NCBI RefSeq assembly: GCF_011927795.1
Contig: NZ_JAATJJ010000001.1
Coordinates: 1,551,062-1,615,061, forward strand
Length of the DNA stretch: 64,000 nt
Direction: 5' to 3'
Source of the DNA: Saonia flava
GTDB lineage: Bacteria; Bacteroidota; Bacteroidia; Flavobacteriales; Flavobacteriaceae
The translations under genes and the position numbers were made by a program. The notes below the pieces were generated by a model. The model was not told where the DNA came from. It saw nothing but the letters and a program-made list of their open reading frames with translations, and ran no database searches. Within the stretch, counting starts at the first letter, position 1. Each line of letters begins with the position of its first letter. Positions 52,555-62,174 of the stretch are shown here, one piece after another.

Positions 52555-54282
52555 TTAATTTTTCTTGTTTAATTTTTTTGCTTGACCAGCCCAATCATCT
52601 CTTTGTGCCCTACCTGGGAACGATTCCGTTATAGAATCCAATAAATCATATTCCTTCTTCGTCATTTTGCTTACTTGCTCAAACTTGAATATTCCAATCT
52701 GATTTAATGTCTTTTCCATCTGTGGGCCTATTCCTTTCACCTTTTTCAAATCATCTGGAGTATCTTTCGAAGCATCGAAAACACCCAAAGAACCCAAAAG
52801 ATTTGATACTTTACTTTCCGAATCACCTACTGGCTTTTCTTCTGATGTAACTTTTGCTTTCTTAACAGATCCTTTCTTTTCAATAGTATATAAAGGCTGA
52901 CCAGCATCTCTTAATTTTTTATAACGCTCCCCAGAGGATTTCAAAATTGACTTTACTTCAGCCTGTGCAATTACAGGGAATGTTCTTGCATACAATAAGA
53001 AAAGAACAAAGAAAAAACCAATAGTACCTATAAAGATTCCTATATCCACAAATGTCGGCGAGAACATAGTCCATGAAGATGGTAAATAATCCCTGTGCAA
53101 AGAAGTCACAATAATCACAAAACGCTCAAACCACATTCCAATATTAACCACAATGGAAATAAAGAAAGAAAACATAATACTTGTTCTAAGTTTCTTAAAC
53201 CACATAAATTGAGGTGAGAATACATTACAAGTCATCATTGCCCAATACGCCCACCAGTAAGGTCCGGTCGCTCTATTTAAGAATGCATACTGTTCATATT
53301 CAACACCAGAATACCAAGCCATAAACAACTCTGTAATATAAGCACAGCCCACTATAGAACCCGTAATCATGATTACAATGTTCATTAATTCAATATGTTG
53401 TACAGTAATATAAGCTTCTAAATGGCACACTTTTCTCATAATGATAAGCAAAGTATTTACCATCGCAAATCCTGAGAAAATAGCACCCGCCACAAAATAT
53501 GGAGGGAAAATAGTTGTATGCCAACCAGGAATTACGGACGTAGCAAAGTCAAACGATACAATAGTATGTACAGAAAGTACCAAAGGTGTTGCTAAACCGG
53601 CCAATACCAATGAAACCTCCTCAAAACGTTGCCAATCTTTTGCACGACCGCTCCAACCAAAACTCAACAAACTATATATTTTCTTCTGGAAAGGCAATAC
53701 CGCTCTATCTCGAATCATTGCAAAATCAGGCAACAGACCCGTCCACCAGAACACCAATGAAACGGATAGGTATGTAGAAATTGCAAATACATCCCAAAGT
53801 AGTGGCGAGTTAAAATTCACCCACAAAGAACCAAACTGGTTAGGGATTGGTAACACCCAGTATCCCAACCATGGACGACCCATGTGAATAATTGGAAATA
53901 AGCCTGCCTGTACCACAGAGAAAATGGTCATTGCCTCTGCAGAACGGTTAATTGCCATTCTCCACTTTTGTCTAAACAAGAGCAATACAGCAGAGATTAG
54001 GGTACCCGCATGACCGATACCTACCCACCAAACAAAATTGGTAATATCCCAGGCCCAGCCCACGGTTTTATTCAATCCCCAAGTCCCAATACCTGTTGAA
54101 ATGGTATATAAGATACAACCAACACCCCAAAGGAATGCTACCAAGGCAATAGAAAAGACAATCCACCATTGTTTATCGGCTCTTCCCTCAACCGGTGCTG
54201 CAATATCAACGCTTACATCATGGTAGCCCTTGTCTCCAAGTACTAAGGGTTTTCGTATAGGTGCTTCGTAATGCGACGCCAT
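52555..54282 (-). CDS. actC: Alternative complex III subunit ActC (NrfD-like) with C-terminal HhH-like extension
   Basis: 575 residues. Residues about 40-450 form the NrfD/polysulfide reductase membrane subunit with ten helices (GHAGTLISAVLLLFRQKWR, IHMGRPWLGYWVLPIPN, SVHTIVSFDFATSVIPGWH, WFERFVIIVTSLHRDYLPS), which binds menaquinol. A Lys/Glu-rich linker (about 465-506) is followed by an extra domain (about 507-575): DLKKVKGIGPQMEKTLNQIG, FEQVSKMTKKEYDLLDSI and FPGRAQRDDWAGQAKKL. This resembles the HhH-type tail found on some ribosomal L21 and NADH dehydrogenase subunit proteins. Usual ActC proteins end near residue 465. Confidence 0.93.
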   Translation of the reverse strand: MASHYEAPIRKPLVLGDKGYHDVSVDIAAPVEGRADKQWWIVFSIALVAFLWGVGCILYTISTGIGTWGLNKTVGWAWDITNFVWWVGIGHAGTLISAVLLLFRQKWRMAINRSAEAMTIFSVVQAGLFPIIHMGRPWLGYWVLPIPNQFGSLWVNFNSPLLWDVFAISTYLSVSLVFWWTGLLPDFAMIRDRAVLPFQKKIYSLLSFGWSGRAKDWQRFEEVSLVLAGLATPLVLSVHTIVSFDFATSVIPGWHTTIFPPYFVAGAIFSGFAMVNTLLIIMRKVCHLEAYITVQHIELMNIVIMITGSIVGCAYITELFMAWYSGVEYEQYAFLNRATGPYWWAYWAMMTCNVFSPQFMWFKKLRTSIMFSFFISIVVNIGMWFERFVIIVTSLHRDYLPSSWTMFSPTFVDIGIFIGTIGFFFVLFLLYARTFPVIAQAEVKSILKSSGERYKKLRDAGQPLYTIEKKGSVKKAKVTSEEKPVGDSESKVSNLLGSLGVFDASKDTPDDLKKVKGIGPQMEKTLNQIGIFKFEQVSKMTKKEYDLLDSITESFPGRAQRDDWAGQAKKLNKKN

Positions 54283-54319
54283 AATTTATATTAAAGTTAC
54301 TTGCTTTATTTTTTTTTGA

Positions 54320-57300
54320 TTATGCTTCGTTTGTATTTCTCACTTTTACATGATAGAATACATTGGGTTTTGTTCCCACATGCTCCAATAAATGGTACAT
54401 ACGGTCACTTTCCTTTAACTCAACAATCTTACTTTCTTTATCATTTACATCTCCAAATACCATAGCTCCTGAGCTACAAGCAGCTGAACATGCTGTTTGG
54501 AATTCACCATCCTTAATCTCTCTACCATCTCGCTTGGCATCTAAAATTGTCTTTTGTGTCATTTGAATACACATAGAACACTTTTCCATTACACCACGAG
54601 ACCTTACATTCACATCTGGGTTAATAACCATTTTACCCAGATCATTGTTCATATTATAATCAAACTCATCATTGTTGTTATACAAGAACCAGTTGAATCT
54701 ACGAACTTTATAAGGACAGTTATTTGCACAATATCTTGTACCCACACATCTGTTATATGCCATATGGTTTTGCCCTTGACGGCTATGTGATGTAGCGGCA
54801 ACAGGACAAACAGTCTCACAAGGAGCATGGTTACAGTGCTGACACATAACAGGCTGGAATGCCACCTGAGGATTCTCTGATGGATCCTCCATTTGACCGA
54901 AACCATCCAAGCTACCATTTTCACCCCAAAGGCCATCTAAACTGTCTTTCTTAGCATTATCTCCCTCAAAACTTTCCTCCGAAGAATAATATCTGTCAAT
55001 ACGCAACCAGTGCATATCCCTAGACTTCCTAACTTCCTCTTTACCAACTACAGGAACATTGTTCTCTGCGTGACAAGCAATGACACAAGCGCCACACCCT
55101 GTACATGCATTTAAATCAATGGATAAATTAAAATGATGTCCTACAGAACGATCAAAATCATCCCAAAGACTGACTTCTGTAGCCGCTACTTCATTATGGT
55201 TTAATGAAACCTGAGGAACAGGATTCCATTCTGCATGGTCTTTGGTATTAAATACCTCTAAGGATGTTTCCTTAATGATATCTCCCCTGCCCATTAAAGT
55301 TTTATGTAACTGGACACATGCAAACTCGTGCATTCCAGTTGATTTTTCAATTGTGGCAGACTGTATATTTGAGCATCCTTGGTACAACGCAAAAGCGTTG
55401 ACACCATTCTGCATTTCTTCTTTCATTCCTACTTTCTTGCCATAACCAAAAGAAAGCCCCAAAGAACCTTTTGCTTGGCCAGGCTGAATAATTACAGGAA
55501 CATTCTCCAATGTAACTCCATTCACCGTTAATTTAACATAACTACCATCCAAACCACCATTGGCAACATTTTCATTAACCAATTCCAAATCTTCGGCATC
55601 AGCCTTAGAAACAGTGACATAGTTATCCCAAGAAACTCTTGTAATTGGATCTGGGAATTCTTGCAGCCATGGATTACTTGCTTGTTGACCATCTCCCATT
55701 CCTACCTTAGAATACAGAGTAAGTTCCATTCCTGAACTTTTTGAACCAGCCAAATTACGTACGGCCGATGCTATGGGAGCAACAGAAACAGCTTCTTCTT
55801 GCAGAACAGAAACAGCTTCTTCCTCAGCTTCAACAACAGCAACAAAAGCACCATCCTGTAATGCCTTGTTCCACTCGCCCCCATTCAAGATAGACGAATT
55901 CCAGTTTTCCTTAACATAATCGTAATAGCCTTTATCACTACCCATCCACTGCAACAAAGCAGTCTGAAACTGTCTGGTATCAAACAATTCCTTAATAGTT
56001 GGTTGCGCTAAACTATAATATCCTTTTTTAACTTCAGCATCTCCCCAAGATTCCAAATAATGTGATGCAGCCCCAACATATTGGGAAATTTCTGTTGTTT
56101 CATTCTTATTCAATGAAAAAGCAACAGATAAATCAACATTTTTAATTCCCTCAGCAAAATCAGCCGCATTTGGTAATGAGTACATTGGATTGACACCGTC
56201 CATAATCAGCGCACCAACTTTACCCGCTTTCATATCGGCTATAAGAGCATTCACAGCCTTTACATTTCCTTGTCTTATGTATTTCGGAGAAACAACATCA
56301 TAAGCTTTACTGCTCAACATTTCATTAATGGCCAAAACAACTGCTTGGGCATTCTCATCATCAAGACCCGTAACAACAACAGCACCAGCACCTGCTTTTC
56401 CTATTTCTTTTACAATACCATCTAGCGATTTCTCAACACTTTCTGATATATCACCACTAACATTGCTTCCATTTAACTTCCCATATAGCTTAGCTAAAGC
56501 AACTTTTTGTTGAGAGGGGGTCAAAGGAATTCTTTTGTCCGCATTTGCTCCAGAAAGAGACATATTAGACTCTATCTGAATATGTCGTGACATTTTCCCA
56601 TGATGGGGCACACGCCCTTTTGCATAACCACTATCATAACCTCCACCTTGCCAATCTCCAAGAAAATCAGCTCCAAAAGAAACTATAAGCTCAGCTTTCT
56701 CAAAATCATAATCCGCCAAAGCCCTTTTACCATATTTAGCTTCAAAAGCATTTAACGCGGCATCTTCCGAAATAGCATCATAAATAACATGATTCACATT
56801 TCCGTTTGCCTCAGCAAACTCAGAAATCAGTTTAGAGGTAGATGGACTAGCATAGGTTTGCGTCAATAAAGCAACTTGCTTTCCAGAGCTTTGCAACCCA
56901 GCCAGTTTTGCTTTTACAGTAGCATCTATAACTGCCCATTGTACAGACTCTCCATTTGCTGAAGGTCCCTGCAAACGTGTACTATCATATAACGACAAAA
57001 CCGATGCTTGGACACGTGCATTTGCACCGCCCATAACTTTGGCATCCGTATTATTTTCAATTTTTATAGGACGACCTTCCCTTGTTTTAACCAAAACACT
57101 GGCAAAATCAAATCCGTTTGCAATAGTTGTTGCATAATAATTGGCAACACCAGGAACTATACTTTCCGGTTGCACCACATATGGGATAGACTTGATAACA
57201 GGACCCTCACACGCAGCCATTGTAGCTGCAGCCGTACTAAATCCTACATACTTTAAAAAATCCCTTCTATTTGTACTTGTTGATGCAAGAGTTTCTTTAT

Positions 57301-57421
57301 CTCCCAAAAATTCATCAACAGGAATTTCCTGCACAAATTCGTTCTGTCTTAGCGTCTCAACAATGGAATCGTTGGGATTTAACTCCGCTTCGCTTTTCCA
57401 ATATTTTTTGTTTGATGCCAT
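54320..57421 (-). CDS. actB: Alternative complex III subunit ActB (molybdopterin-oxidoreductase-like, 4 FeS clusters)
   Basis: 1033 residues. A twin-arginine signal sits inside the N-terminal region (NRRDFLKYVGFSTAAATMAAC, Arg52/Arg53, Cys71). Residues about 75-720 form a MopB-like fold without evident Mo-cofactor ligands; the C-terminal part is a ferredoxin-like domain with cysteine groups CTGCGACVIACHAENN, CQHCNHAPCETVCPVAA, CVGTRYCANNCPYK and CSMCIQ...CSAACSSG, giving three [4Fe-4S] and one [3Fe-4S] clusters. It carries electrons from quinol to hemes. It lies between actA (35 nt) and actC (37 nt). Confidence 0.96.
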   Translation of the reverse strand: MASNKKYWKSEAELNPNDSIVETLRQNEFVQEIPVDEFLGDKETLASTSTNRRDFLKYVGFSTAAATMAACEGPVIKSIPYVVQPESIVPGVANYYATTIANGFDFASVLVKTREGRPIKIENNTDAKVMGGANARVQASVLSLYDSTRLQGPSANGESVQWAVIDATVKAKLAGLQSSGKQVALLTQTYASPSTSKLISEFAEANGNVNHVIYDAISEDAALNAFEAKYGKRALADYDFEKAELIVSFGADFLGDWQGGGYDSGYAKGRVPHHGKMSRHIQIESNMSLSGANADKRIPLTPSQQKVALAKLYGKLNGSNVSGDISESVEKSLDGIVKEIGKAGAGAVVVTGLDDENAQAVVLAINEMLSSKAYDVVSPKYIRQGNVKAVNALIADMKAGKVGALIMDGVNPMYSLPNAADFAEGIKNVDLSVAFSLNKNETTEISQYVGAASHYLESWGDAEVKKGYYSLAQPTIKELFDTRQFQTALLQWMGSDKGYYDYVKENWNSSILNGGEWNKALQDGAFVAVVEAEEEAVSVLQEEAVSVAPIASAVRNLAGSKSSGMELTLYSKVGMGDGQQASNPWLQEFPDPITRVSWDNYVTVSKADAEDLELVNENVANGGLDGSYVKLTVNGVTLENVPVIIQPGQAKGSLGLSFGYGKKVGMKEEMQNGVNAFALYQGCSNIQSATIEKSTGMHEFACVQLHKTLMGRGDIIKETSLEVFNTKDHAEWNPVPQVSLNHNEVAATEVSLWDDFDRSVGHHFNLSIDLNACTGCGACVIACHAENNVPVVGKEEVRKSRDMHWLRIDRYYSSEESFEGDNAKKDSLDGLWGENGSLDGFGQMEDPSENPQVAFQPVMCQHCNHAPCETVCPVAATSHSRQGQNHMAYNRCVGTRYCANNCPYKVRRFNWFLYNNNDEFDYNMNNDLGKMVINPDVNVRSRGVMEKCSMCIQMTQKTILDAKRDGREIKDGEFQTACSAACSSGAMVFGDVNDKESKIVELKESDRMYHLLEHVGTKPNVFYHVKVRNTNEA

Positions 57422-57456
57422 ACGATATATCTGAAATTAGCTCCTTTTAGTTTTGA

Positions 57457-58791
57457 TTAATAGTGACACTTTCCACATTCGAGGCCACCCATTTGTGCAG
57501 CTGTCAATTGCTCTACACCATATTTCTTAGAAAGCTCTGCATGTATTTTATCATAATACGCATTACCCTCCACCTTTACATTGGTTTCCCTATGACAATT
57601 GATGCACCACCCCATTGTTAATGGAGAATACTGTTCCACAACTTCCATTTCCTCAACAGGACCATGACAAGTTTGACACTCAATTCCAGCAACAGAAACA
57701 TGTTGTGAATGATTGAAATAGGCAAAATCCGGTAAATTGTGAATCCTTACCCATTCAACAGCTTTAGACTCACCTGAATATTTTTGATTTTCTTCATCCC
57801 ATCCCACGGCAGCGTACAATTTCTTGATCTCTCCAGTGTAAAAATCATTGGTATACCCATTCGCAATATCCTCCTTACTAGGCCCTTCAGGATTACCTTG
57901 ATATTGATAAATAGATTTATGACAGTTCATACATACATTTAAAGCAGGTATACCCGAAGTCTTGGAAACCCTTGCCGAAGAGTGACAATATTTACACTCT
58001 ATCTTATTATCGCCAGCATGCACCTTATGAGAAAAATGAATTGGTTGAACAGGTGCGTATCCTTGATCCACCCCAACCTGCATCATCCAACCATACGCAA
58101 AATAGGCACTTCCCAATAAAAGAAAAATAGCCGTAACCAATACCAAAAATTGGTTCTTCACAAAAGCTTTCCAAATAGGCAATCTTTTCTCCTTTTCTTT
58201 TTCCAAATCAACACCATTGGCCGCAGCAATACGCCTTAAGGTTTTGTTCACCAAAAACAGCATTAACACCAAAAGACCAAAAATAAGTGCCAAGGCCCCC
58301 AAAATCAATTCATTTGAAATCCCAGAAGACCCTGTGGTAGCAGAACCATTGACCACTCCCGTTGCAGCTGCCACTGGAGTAGCCGGCTCTGCAGCAGTAT
58401 AAGCCAGAATATGGTCTATGTCCTCATTGGAAAGCGTAGGAAATGGCGTCATTGCCGCCTGATTATATTCATTGTACACCTTATTGGCGTAAGCATCCCC
58501 AGATTTAATTACTCCAGGACTATTTTTTATCCAGGCATTTAGCCATTCGCGATCCAATCCTTCATCTTCAGAAAGACGAGTTTCCACATTGCGCAAGGCC
58601 GGCCCTGTCATCTTACGGTCTAGTGAGTGACAAGCAGCACAGTTTTGATTAAACAATTGTTTTCCCTTAGCTGGATCTCCAGCAGAAGTAGCATCTTGCG
58701 CAAAAAGAGAGGCTGAGAAAAACAGCAGAAACGCTACTAAGTTGATACCTAAATTTTTAGAAATTTGATTGCGGTACGGAACCTTTTTCAT
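57457..58791 (-). CDS. actA: Alternative complex III cytochrome subunit ActA with extra N-terminal heme domain
   Basis: 444 residues with signal peptide (LVAFLLFFSASLFAQ). An N-terminal monoheme cytochrome c domain (CAACHS, Cys51) with a Met near MTPFPTLSNEDIDHILAYT is followed by one helix (about 160-180, ILGALALIFGLLVLMLFLV), a second helix (FLVLVTAIFLLLGSAYFAYG), and a pentaheme part: CKYCHS, CMNCHK, CQTCHG, CINCHR, CGKCHY. So six CxxCH sites. Classical ActA is pentaheme; the added monoheme domain is common in Bacteroidota. It is the first gene of the operon. Confidence 0.93.
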   Translation of the reverse strand: MKKVPYRNQISKNLGINLVAFLLFFSASLFAQDATSAGDPAKGKQLFNQNCAACHSLDRKMTGPALRNVETRLSEDEGLDREWLNAWIKNSPGVIKSGDAYANKVYNEYNQAAMTPFPTLSNEDIDHILAYTAAEPATPVAAATGVVNGSATTGSSGISNELILGALALIFGLLVLMLFLVNKTLRRIAAANGVDLEKEKEKRLPIWKAFVKNQFLVLVTAIFLLLGSAYFAYGWMMQVGVDQGYAPVQPIHFSHKVHAGDNKIECKYCHSSARVSKTSGIPALNVCMNCHKSIYQYQGNPEGPSKEDIANGYTNDFYTGEIKKLYAAVGWDEENQKYSGESKAVEWVRIHNLPDFAYFNHSQHVSVAGIECQTCHGPVEEMEVVEQYSPLTMGWCINCHRETNVKVEGNAYYDKIHAELSKKYGVEQLTAAQMGGLECGKCHY

Positions 58792-58859
58792 ATTAAAAAT
58801 ATTTCTATCGAAATCTTGGCACGATATTTTGTGTCATATAGATATTCAACACATTTCTC

Positions 58860-58884
58860 GTCGTTAAAATTGACGACAAAAGTA
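58860..58884 (-). promoter_or_regulatory. Candidate -7 element with adjoining inverted repeat upstream of actA
   Basis: On the minus strand TACTTTTG (58884-58877) matches TAnnTTTG, about 90 nt before actA. An inverted repeat GTCGT-N8-ACGAC (58860-58877) adjoins it. The -33 half is not obvious, but this is the only good match in the 230-nt gap, which holds no gene. Confidence 0.35.
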
Positions 58885-58962
58885 CGACATAGACTTTATT
58901 TGGGAAATGTTAAGGGATTGATAATTTATAATTTATAATAATTCTAAATAGAGTTGGATTTA

Positions 58963-58991
58963 TTGGTTTGAAAATTAAAAAATTACATTTG
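58963..58991 (+). promoter_or_regulatory. Bacteroidota-type promoter of the SPOR gene
   Basis: TTG (58963-58965), 18-nt spacer, then TACATTTG (58984-58991), matching TAnnTTTG, 32 nt before the ATG. Confidence 0.5.
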
Positions 58992-59023
58992 TAGCATCAA
59001 TATTTTTTATTAAAAAAAGAAGA

Positions 59024-59395
59024 ATGAAAACATTTATAAAAGTACTTGTAATTTGCTGTTTTACATCTTTTGGTTTGGCACAGGAAGGTGTTGTTACCAT
59101 TGAGCAAGATGAAAAAATAGACAAACTATTGGACATCTATAAATCAGTCAACGAAAGCTCAGAACTATATAGAATACAGGTGTTTTTTGGTTCTCACAGT
59201 GGAGCCCAAGAAATTAAATCACAGGTAGAGATAGATTTTCCGGGATGGTACTCCAAAATAGATTTTGAATCTCCAAGTTATAGGGTTAGAGTAGGTCGTT
59301 TTTCTACAAAACTAGAAGCAGAGCGAAGGCTTATTGAGGTACGAAAAAAATACCCGAGTGCAATGCTCTTAAAACCAGAAAAAACGACCAAATAG
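59024..59395 (+). CDS. SPOR-domain secreted protein
   Basis: 123 residues: signal peptide (MKTFIKVLVICCFTSFGLAQ) followed by a short helical part (DEKIDKLLDIYKSVNESSE) and a SPOR domain (YRIQVFFGSHSGAQEIKSQ, YSKIDFESPSYRVRVGRFS, EAERRLIEVRKKYPSAMLLKPE). SPOR domains bind denuded peptidoglycan at the septum, so periplasmic cell-wall association is inferred. It sits alone between the ACIII operon and infB. Its stop codon lies inside the loop of the terminator. Confidence 0.92.
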   Translation: MKTFIKVLVICCFTSFGLAQEGVVTIEQDEKIDKLLDIYKSVNESSELYRIQVFFGSHSGAQEIKSQVEIDFPGWYSKIDFESPSYRVRVGRFSTKLEAERRLIEVRKKYPSAMLLKPEKTTK

Positions 59396-59406
59396 GTCGT
59401 TTTTTT
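59379..59406. terminator. Bidirectional terminator between SPOR gene and infB
   Basis: AAAAAACGACC pairs with GGTCGTTTTTT around AAATA, 11 bp perfect with A/T tracts on both sides. It overlaps the SPOR stop codon and lies 32 nt after the infB stop. Confidence 0.85.
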
Positions 59407-59437
59407 CTTTTATATCTGTAAGATTTATAATTAAACC

Positions 59438-62131
59438 TTATAATTTTTTCTTTACAGCAACTTCTTGGAAGGATTCAACAATATCCCCTTCTTTTATATC
59501 ATTGTAGTTCTTAATCTGCAAACCACAATCATATCCTTTGGAAACATCTTTGACATCATCCTTAAAGCGTTTTAGGGAAGCAAGTTCTCCAGTATAAATA
59601 ACTACACCATCACGAATAAGACGGATACTAGTATTTCTATATATCTTGCCACTAGTAACCATACATCCAGCAATGGTACCTACCTTAGATATCTTAAAGG
59701 TCTCCCTTATTTCTGCATTACCTGTAATCTCTTCTTTCATTTCAGGAGAAAGCATTCCTTCCATGGCATCCTTAAGATCATTGATTGCATCATAAATAAT
59801 GGAATACATCCTAATGTCAATTTCTTCCTTATCTGCAATATCCCTAGCATTACCCATAGGTCTTACATTAAACCCAATAATAATGGCATCTGAAGCTGAT
59901 GCCAACAACACATCGGACTCTGTAATCGCACCAACACCTTTATGAATAATATTTACTTGGATTTCCTCAGTGGATAGTTTTTGGAAAGAATCTGTCAATG
60001 CCTCAACAGAACCATCCACATCCCCTTTAAGAATCACATTCAATTCCTTAAAATCACCCAATGCTATACGACGGCCAATTTCATCCAGCGTAATATGACG
60101 TTGTGTACGAACTGATTGCTCTCGTTGTAATTGACCTCTTTTAGCGGCAATTTGCTTGGCCTCCCTTTCATCTTCCAAAACATTGAAGCGATCACCTGCT
60201 TGTGGCGCACCATCCAGTCCCAAAATAGAAATTGGTGTTGCTGGGCCAGCTTTCTTCACAATTTTTCCTCGCTCATCGTGCATGGCCTTCACCTTACCAC
60301 TCGTGGTACCCGCTAAAACATAATCCCCTATTTCCAAAGTACCTGCCTGCACCAAAATAGTGGAAACATAACCTCTACCTTTATCCAAAAATGCCTCAAC
60401 AACAGTTCCTGTTGCCAATCGTTCTGGATTTGCTTTTAATTCCAAGAGTTCAGCTTCCAACAGTACTTTCTCCAACAATTCTTTTACACCTTCACCTGTT
60501 TTAGCCGAAATATCATGGGACTGAATTTTACCTCCCCAATCTTCAACCAGCAAATTCATTTGAGCAAGACCTTCTTTTATTTTATCCGGATTTGCAGTAG
60601 GCCTATCTATTTTATTGATTGCAAAAACTATAGGAACACCAGCTGCTTGCGCATGACTTATGGCTTCCTTTGTTTGCGGCATTATGGCATCATCAGCGGC
60701 AATGACAATTATTGCAATATCAGTCACCTGGGCACCCCTGGCACGCATTGCAGTAAAGGCTTCGTGACCTGGAGTATCCAAAAATGTTATTTTTTGTCCA
60801 TCCTGCAGTGTTACACCATACGCACCAATGTGCTGAGTAATACCCCCACTTTCACCCGCGATTACGTTCTCTTCTCTAATATAATCCAGCAAAGATGTTT
60901 TACCATGATCCACATGTCCCATTACGGTCACAATTGGAGCTCTTGGTTTTAAATCTTCAGGAGCATCTACCTCTTCAACAATGGATTCCTCCAAATCTGC
61001 TGTTACAAATTCTACTTCGTATCCAAATTCCTCAGCAACAATAGAAAGTGTTTCTGCATCCAAGCGTTGGTTCATGGTCACCATGATACCCAATGACATA
61101 CAGGCAGAAATAATCTGAGTAGACGAAACCTCCATCATGGTCGCTACTTCATTTACAGTAACAAATTCAGTTACCTTAAGAATCTTACTTTCTAACTCTT
61201 GCTGTTCTAAGTCCTTCTCTGTTTGCTGCCTATGCTGATCTCTTTTATCTCTTCTATATTTTGCTCCCTTTCCTTTTTTGGATTTCCCTTGGAGTTTCTC
61301 TAAGGTTTCACGCACTTGCTTTTGCACATCTTCCTCCGAAGGCTCAACCTTGGGCGCAGACCCAAATCTAGGATTATTGCCTTTTCTTGCTCCAGGCCCC
61401 TTTCCTCTACCTCCACCAGCTTGTGGTCCAGTATTGCTAACTATTCTTCTTCTTCTTTTCTTCCTGTCACTATTAGCTTCTGCTGGCTTACCCTTGGGTG
61501 CTTCAACTTTCTTTTTAGGCTTTTCAAACTTAGCAAGGTCAATCTTGTCGCCCATTATTTTAGGGCCGGACAGCTTTTTGTACTTAGTTGTAAGGGTTTC
61601 CGTTTTGGGCTCTTCAGAAGCTGGCTCAACAACTTCCTTTTTAGGCTCTACCTTAGCTTTCACCACAGCTGTCTTACCCTCTTCTTTTGAAGGAGCTTCT
61701 TCTTTTTTGGCAACTTTCTTCTCCTCAGTTACTTTTTCCTCTTTTACAGGAGCAGCAACTTTCTTGGGGTTCAGGTCAATTTTACCAACAGTTTTAGGAC
61801 CCGAAAGTTCAGCTTTAGCTTTTACTACTTCCTCAGCAGCAGCCCTTCTCTCTCTTGCTATTCTTCTTTCTTCTTGTTCCTCTTCCAGTTTAATCCTTAT
61901 GGCTTCCTTCTCTTTCCTTTTTTCCTCACCTACTTCCTTGGACGCAACCTTCTTGCTCATGTCTGTTTGGAATTCATCCAAAAGCACTTGGTAAACTTCA
62001 TTAGAAATTTTGGTAGTTGGCCTTGCCTCCACATCATGTCCCTTTGATGCAAGGAAATCCACTGCCCTATCCAATGAAATATTTAGCTCCCTAAGAACCT
62101 TATTAAGTCTTACCATTGCGTTTCCTGCCAT
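59438..62131 (-). CDS. infB: Translation initiation factor IF-2
   Basis: 897 residues. A short N-terminal IF2 domain ([26 protein letters not shown]) and a long Lys/Glu/Pro/Ala-rich linker (about 60-300, repeated blocks such as KxxLSGPKxxGxKIDL) precede IF2_N ([21 protein letters not shown]), the GTPase ([30 protein letters not shown]), and domains II, III and C1/C2. It brings fMet-tRNA to the 30S subunit. The linker length varies in the phylum. It is the last gene of rimP-nusA-infB, 43 nt after nusA. Confidence 0.97.
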   Translation of the reverse strand: MAGNAMVRLNKVLRELNISLDRAVDFLASKGHDVEARPTTKISNEVYQVLLDEFQTDMSKKVASKEVGEEKRKEKEAIRIKLEEEQEERRIARERRAAAEEVVKAKAELSGPKTVGKIDLNPKKVAAPVKEEKVTEEKKVAKKEEAPSKEEGKTAVVKAKVEPKKEVVEPASEEPKTETLTTKYKKLSGPKIMGDKIDLAKFEKPKKKVEAPKGKPAEANSDRKKRRRRIVSNTGPQAGGGRGKGPGARKGNNPRFGSAPKVEPSEEDVQKQVRETLEKLQGKSKKGKGAKYRRDKRDQHRQQTEKDLEQQELESKILKVTEFVTVNEVATMMEVSSTQIISACMSLGIMVTMNQRLDAETLSIVAEEFGYEVEFVTADLEESIVEEVDAPEDLKPRAPIVTVMGHVDHGKTSLLDYIREENVIAGESGGITQHIGAYGVTLQDGQKITFLDTPGHEAFTAMRARGAQVTDIAIIVIAADDAIMPQTKEAISHAQAAGVPIVFAINKIDRPTANPDKIKEGLAQMNLLVEDWGGKIQSHDISAKTGEGVKELLEKVLLEAELLELKANPERLATGTVVEAFLDKGRGYVSTILVQAGTLEIGDYVLAGTTSGKVKAMHDERGKIVKKAGPATPISILGLDGAPQAGDRFNVLEDEREAKQIAAKRGQLQREQSVRTQRHITLDEIGRRIALGDFKELNVILKGDVDGSVEALTDSFQKLSTEEIQVNIIHKGVGAITESDVLLASASDAIIIGFNVRPMGNARDIADKEEIDIRMYSIIYDAINDLKDAMEGMLSPEMKEEITGNAEIRETFKISKVGTIAGCMVTSGKIYRNTSIRLIRDGVVIYTGELASLKRFKDDVKDVSKGYDCGLQIKNYNDIKEGDIVESFQEVAVKKKL

Positions 62132-62174
62132 AAATATCTATTCCTATTCAAATAATATGTTGCTAATATATAGC

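Noticed and set aside
54320-57421. ActB as an active molybdenum enzyme
   Set aside because: It has a MopB-like fold but sits in an ACIII operon and shows no evident Mo/W ligand pattern; ACIII ActB is known to lack the cofactor.
61278-61994. A 238-codon open frame on the plus strand opposite infB
   Set aside because: It mirrors the Lys/Glu/Ala-rich IF-2 linker; the translated Ser/Leu/Phe-rich sequence has no recognisable domain, and infB is certain.
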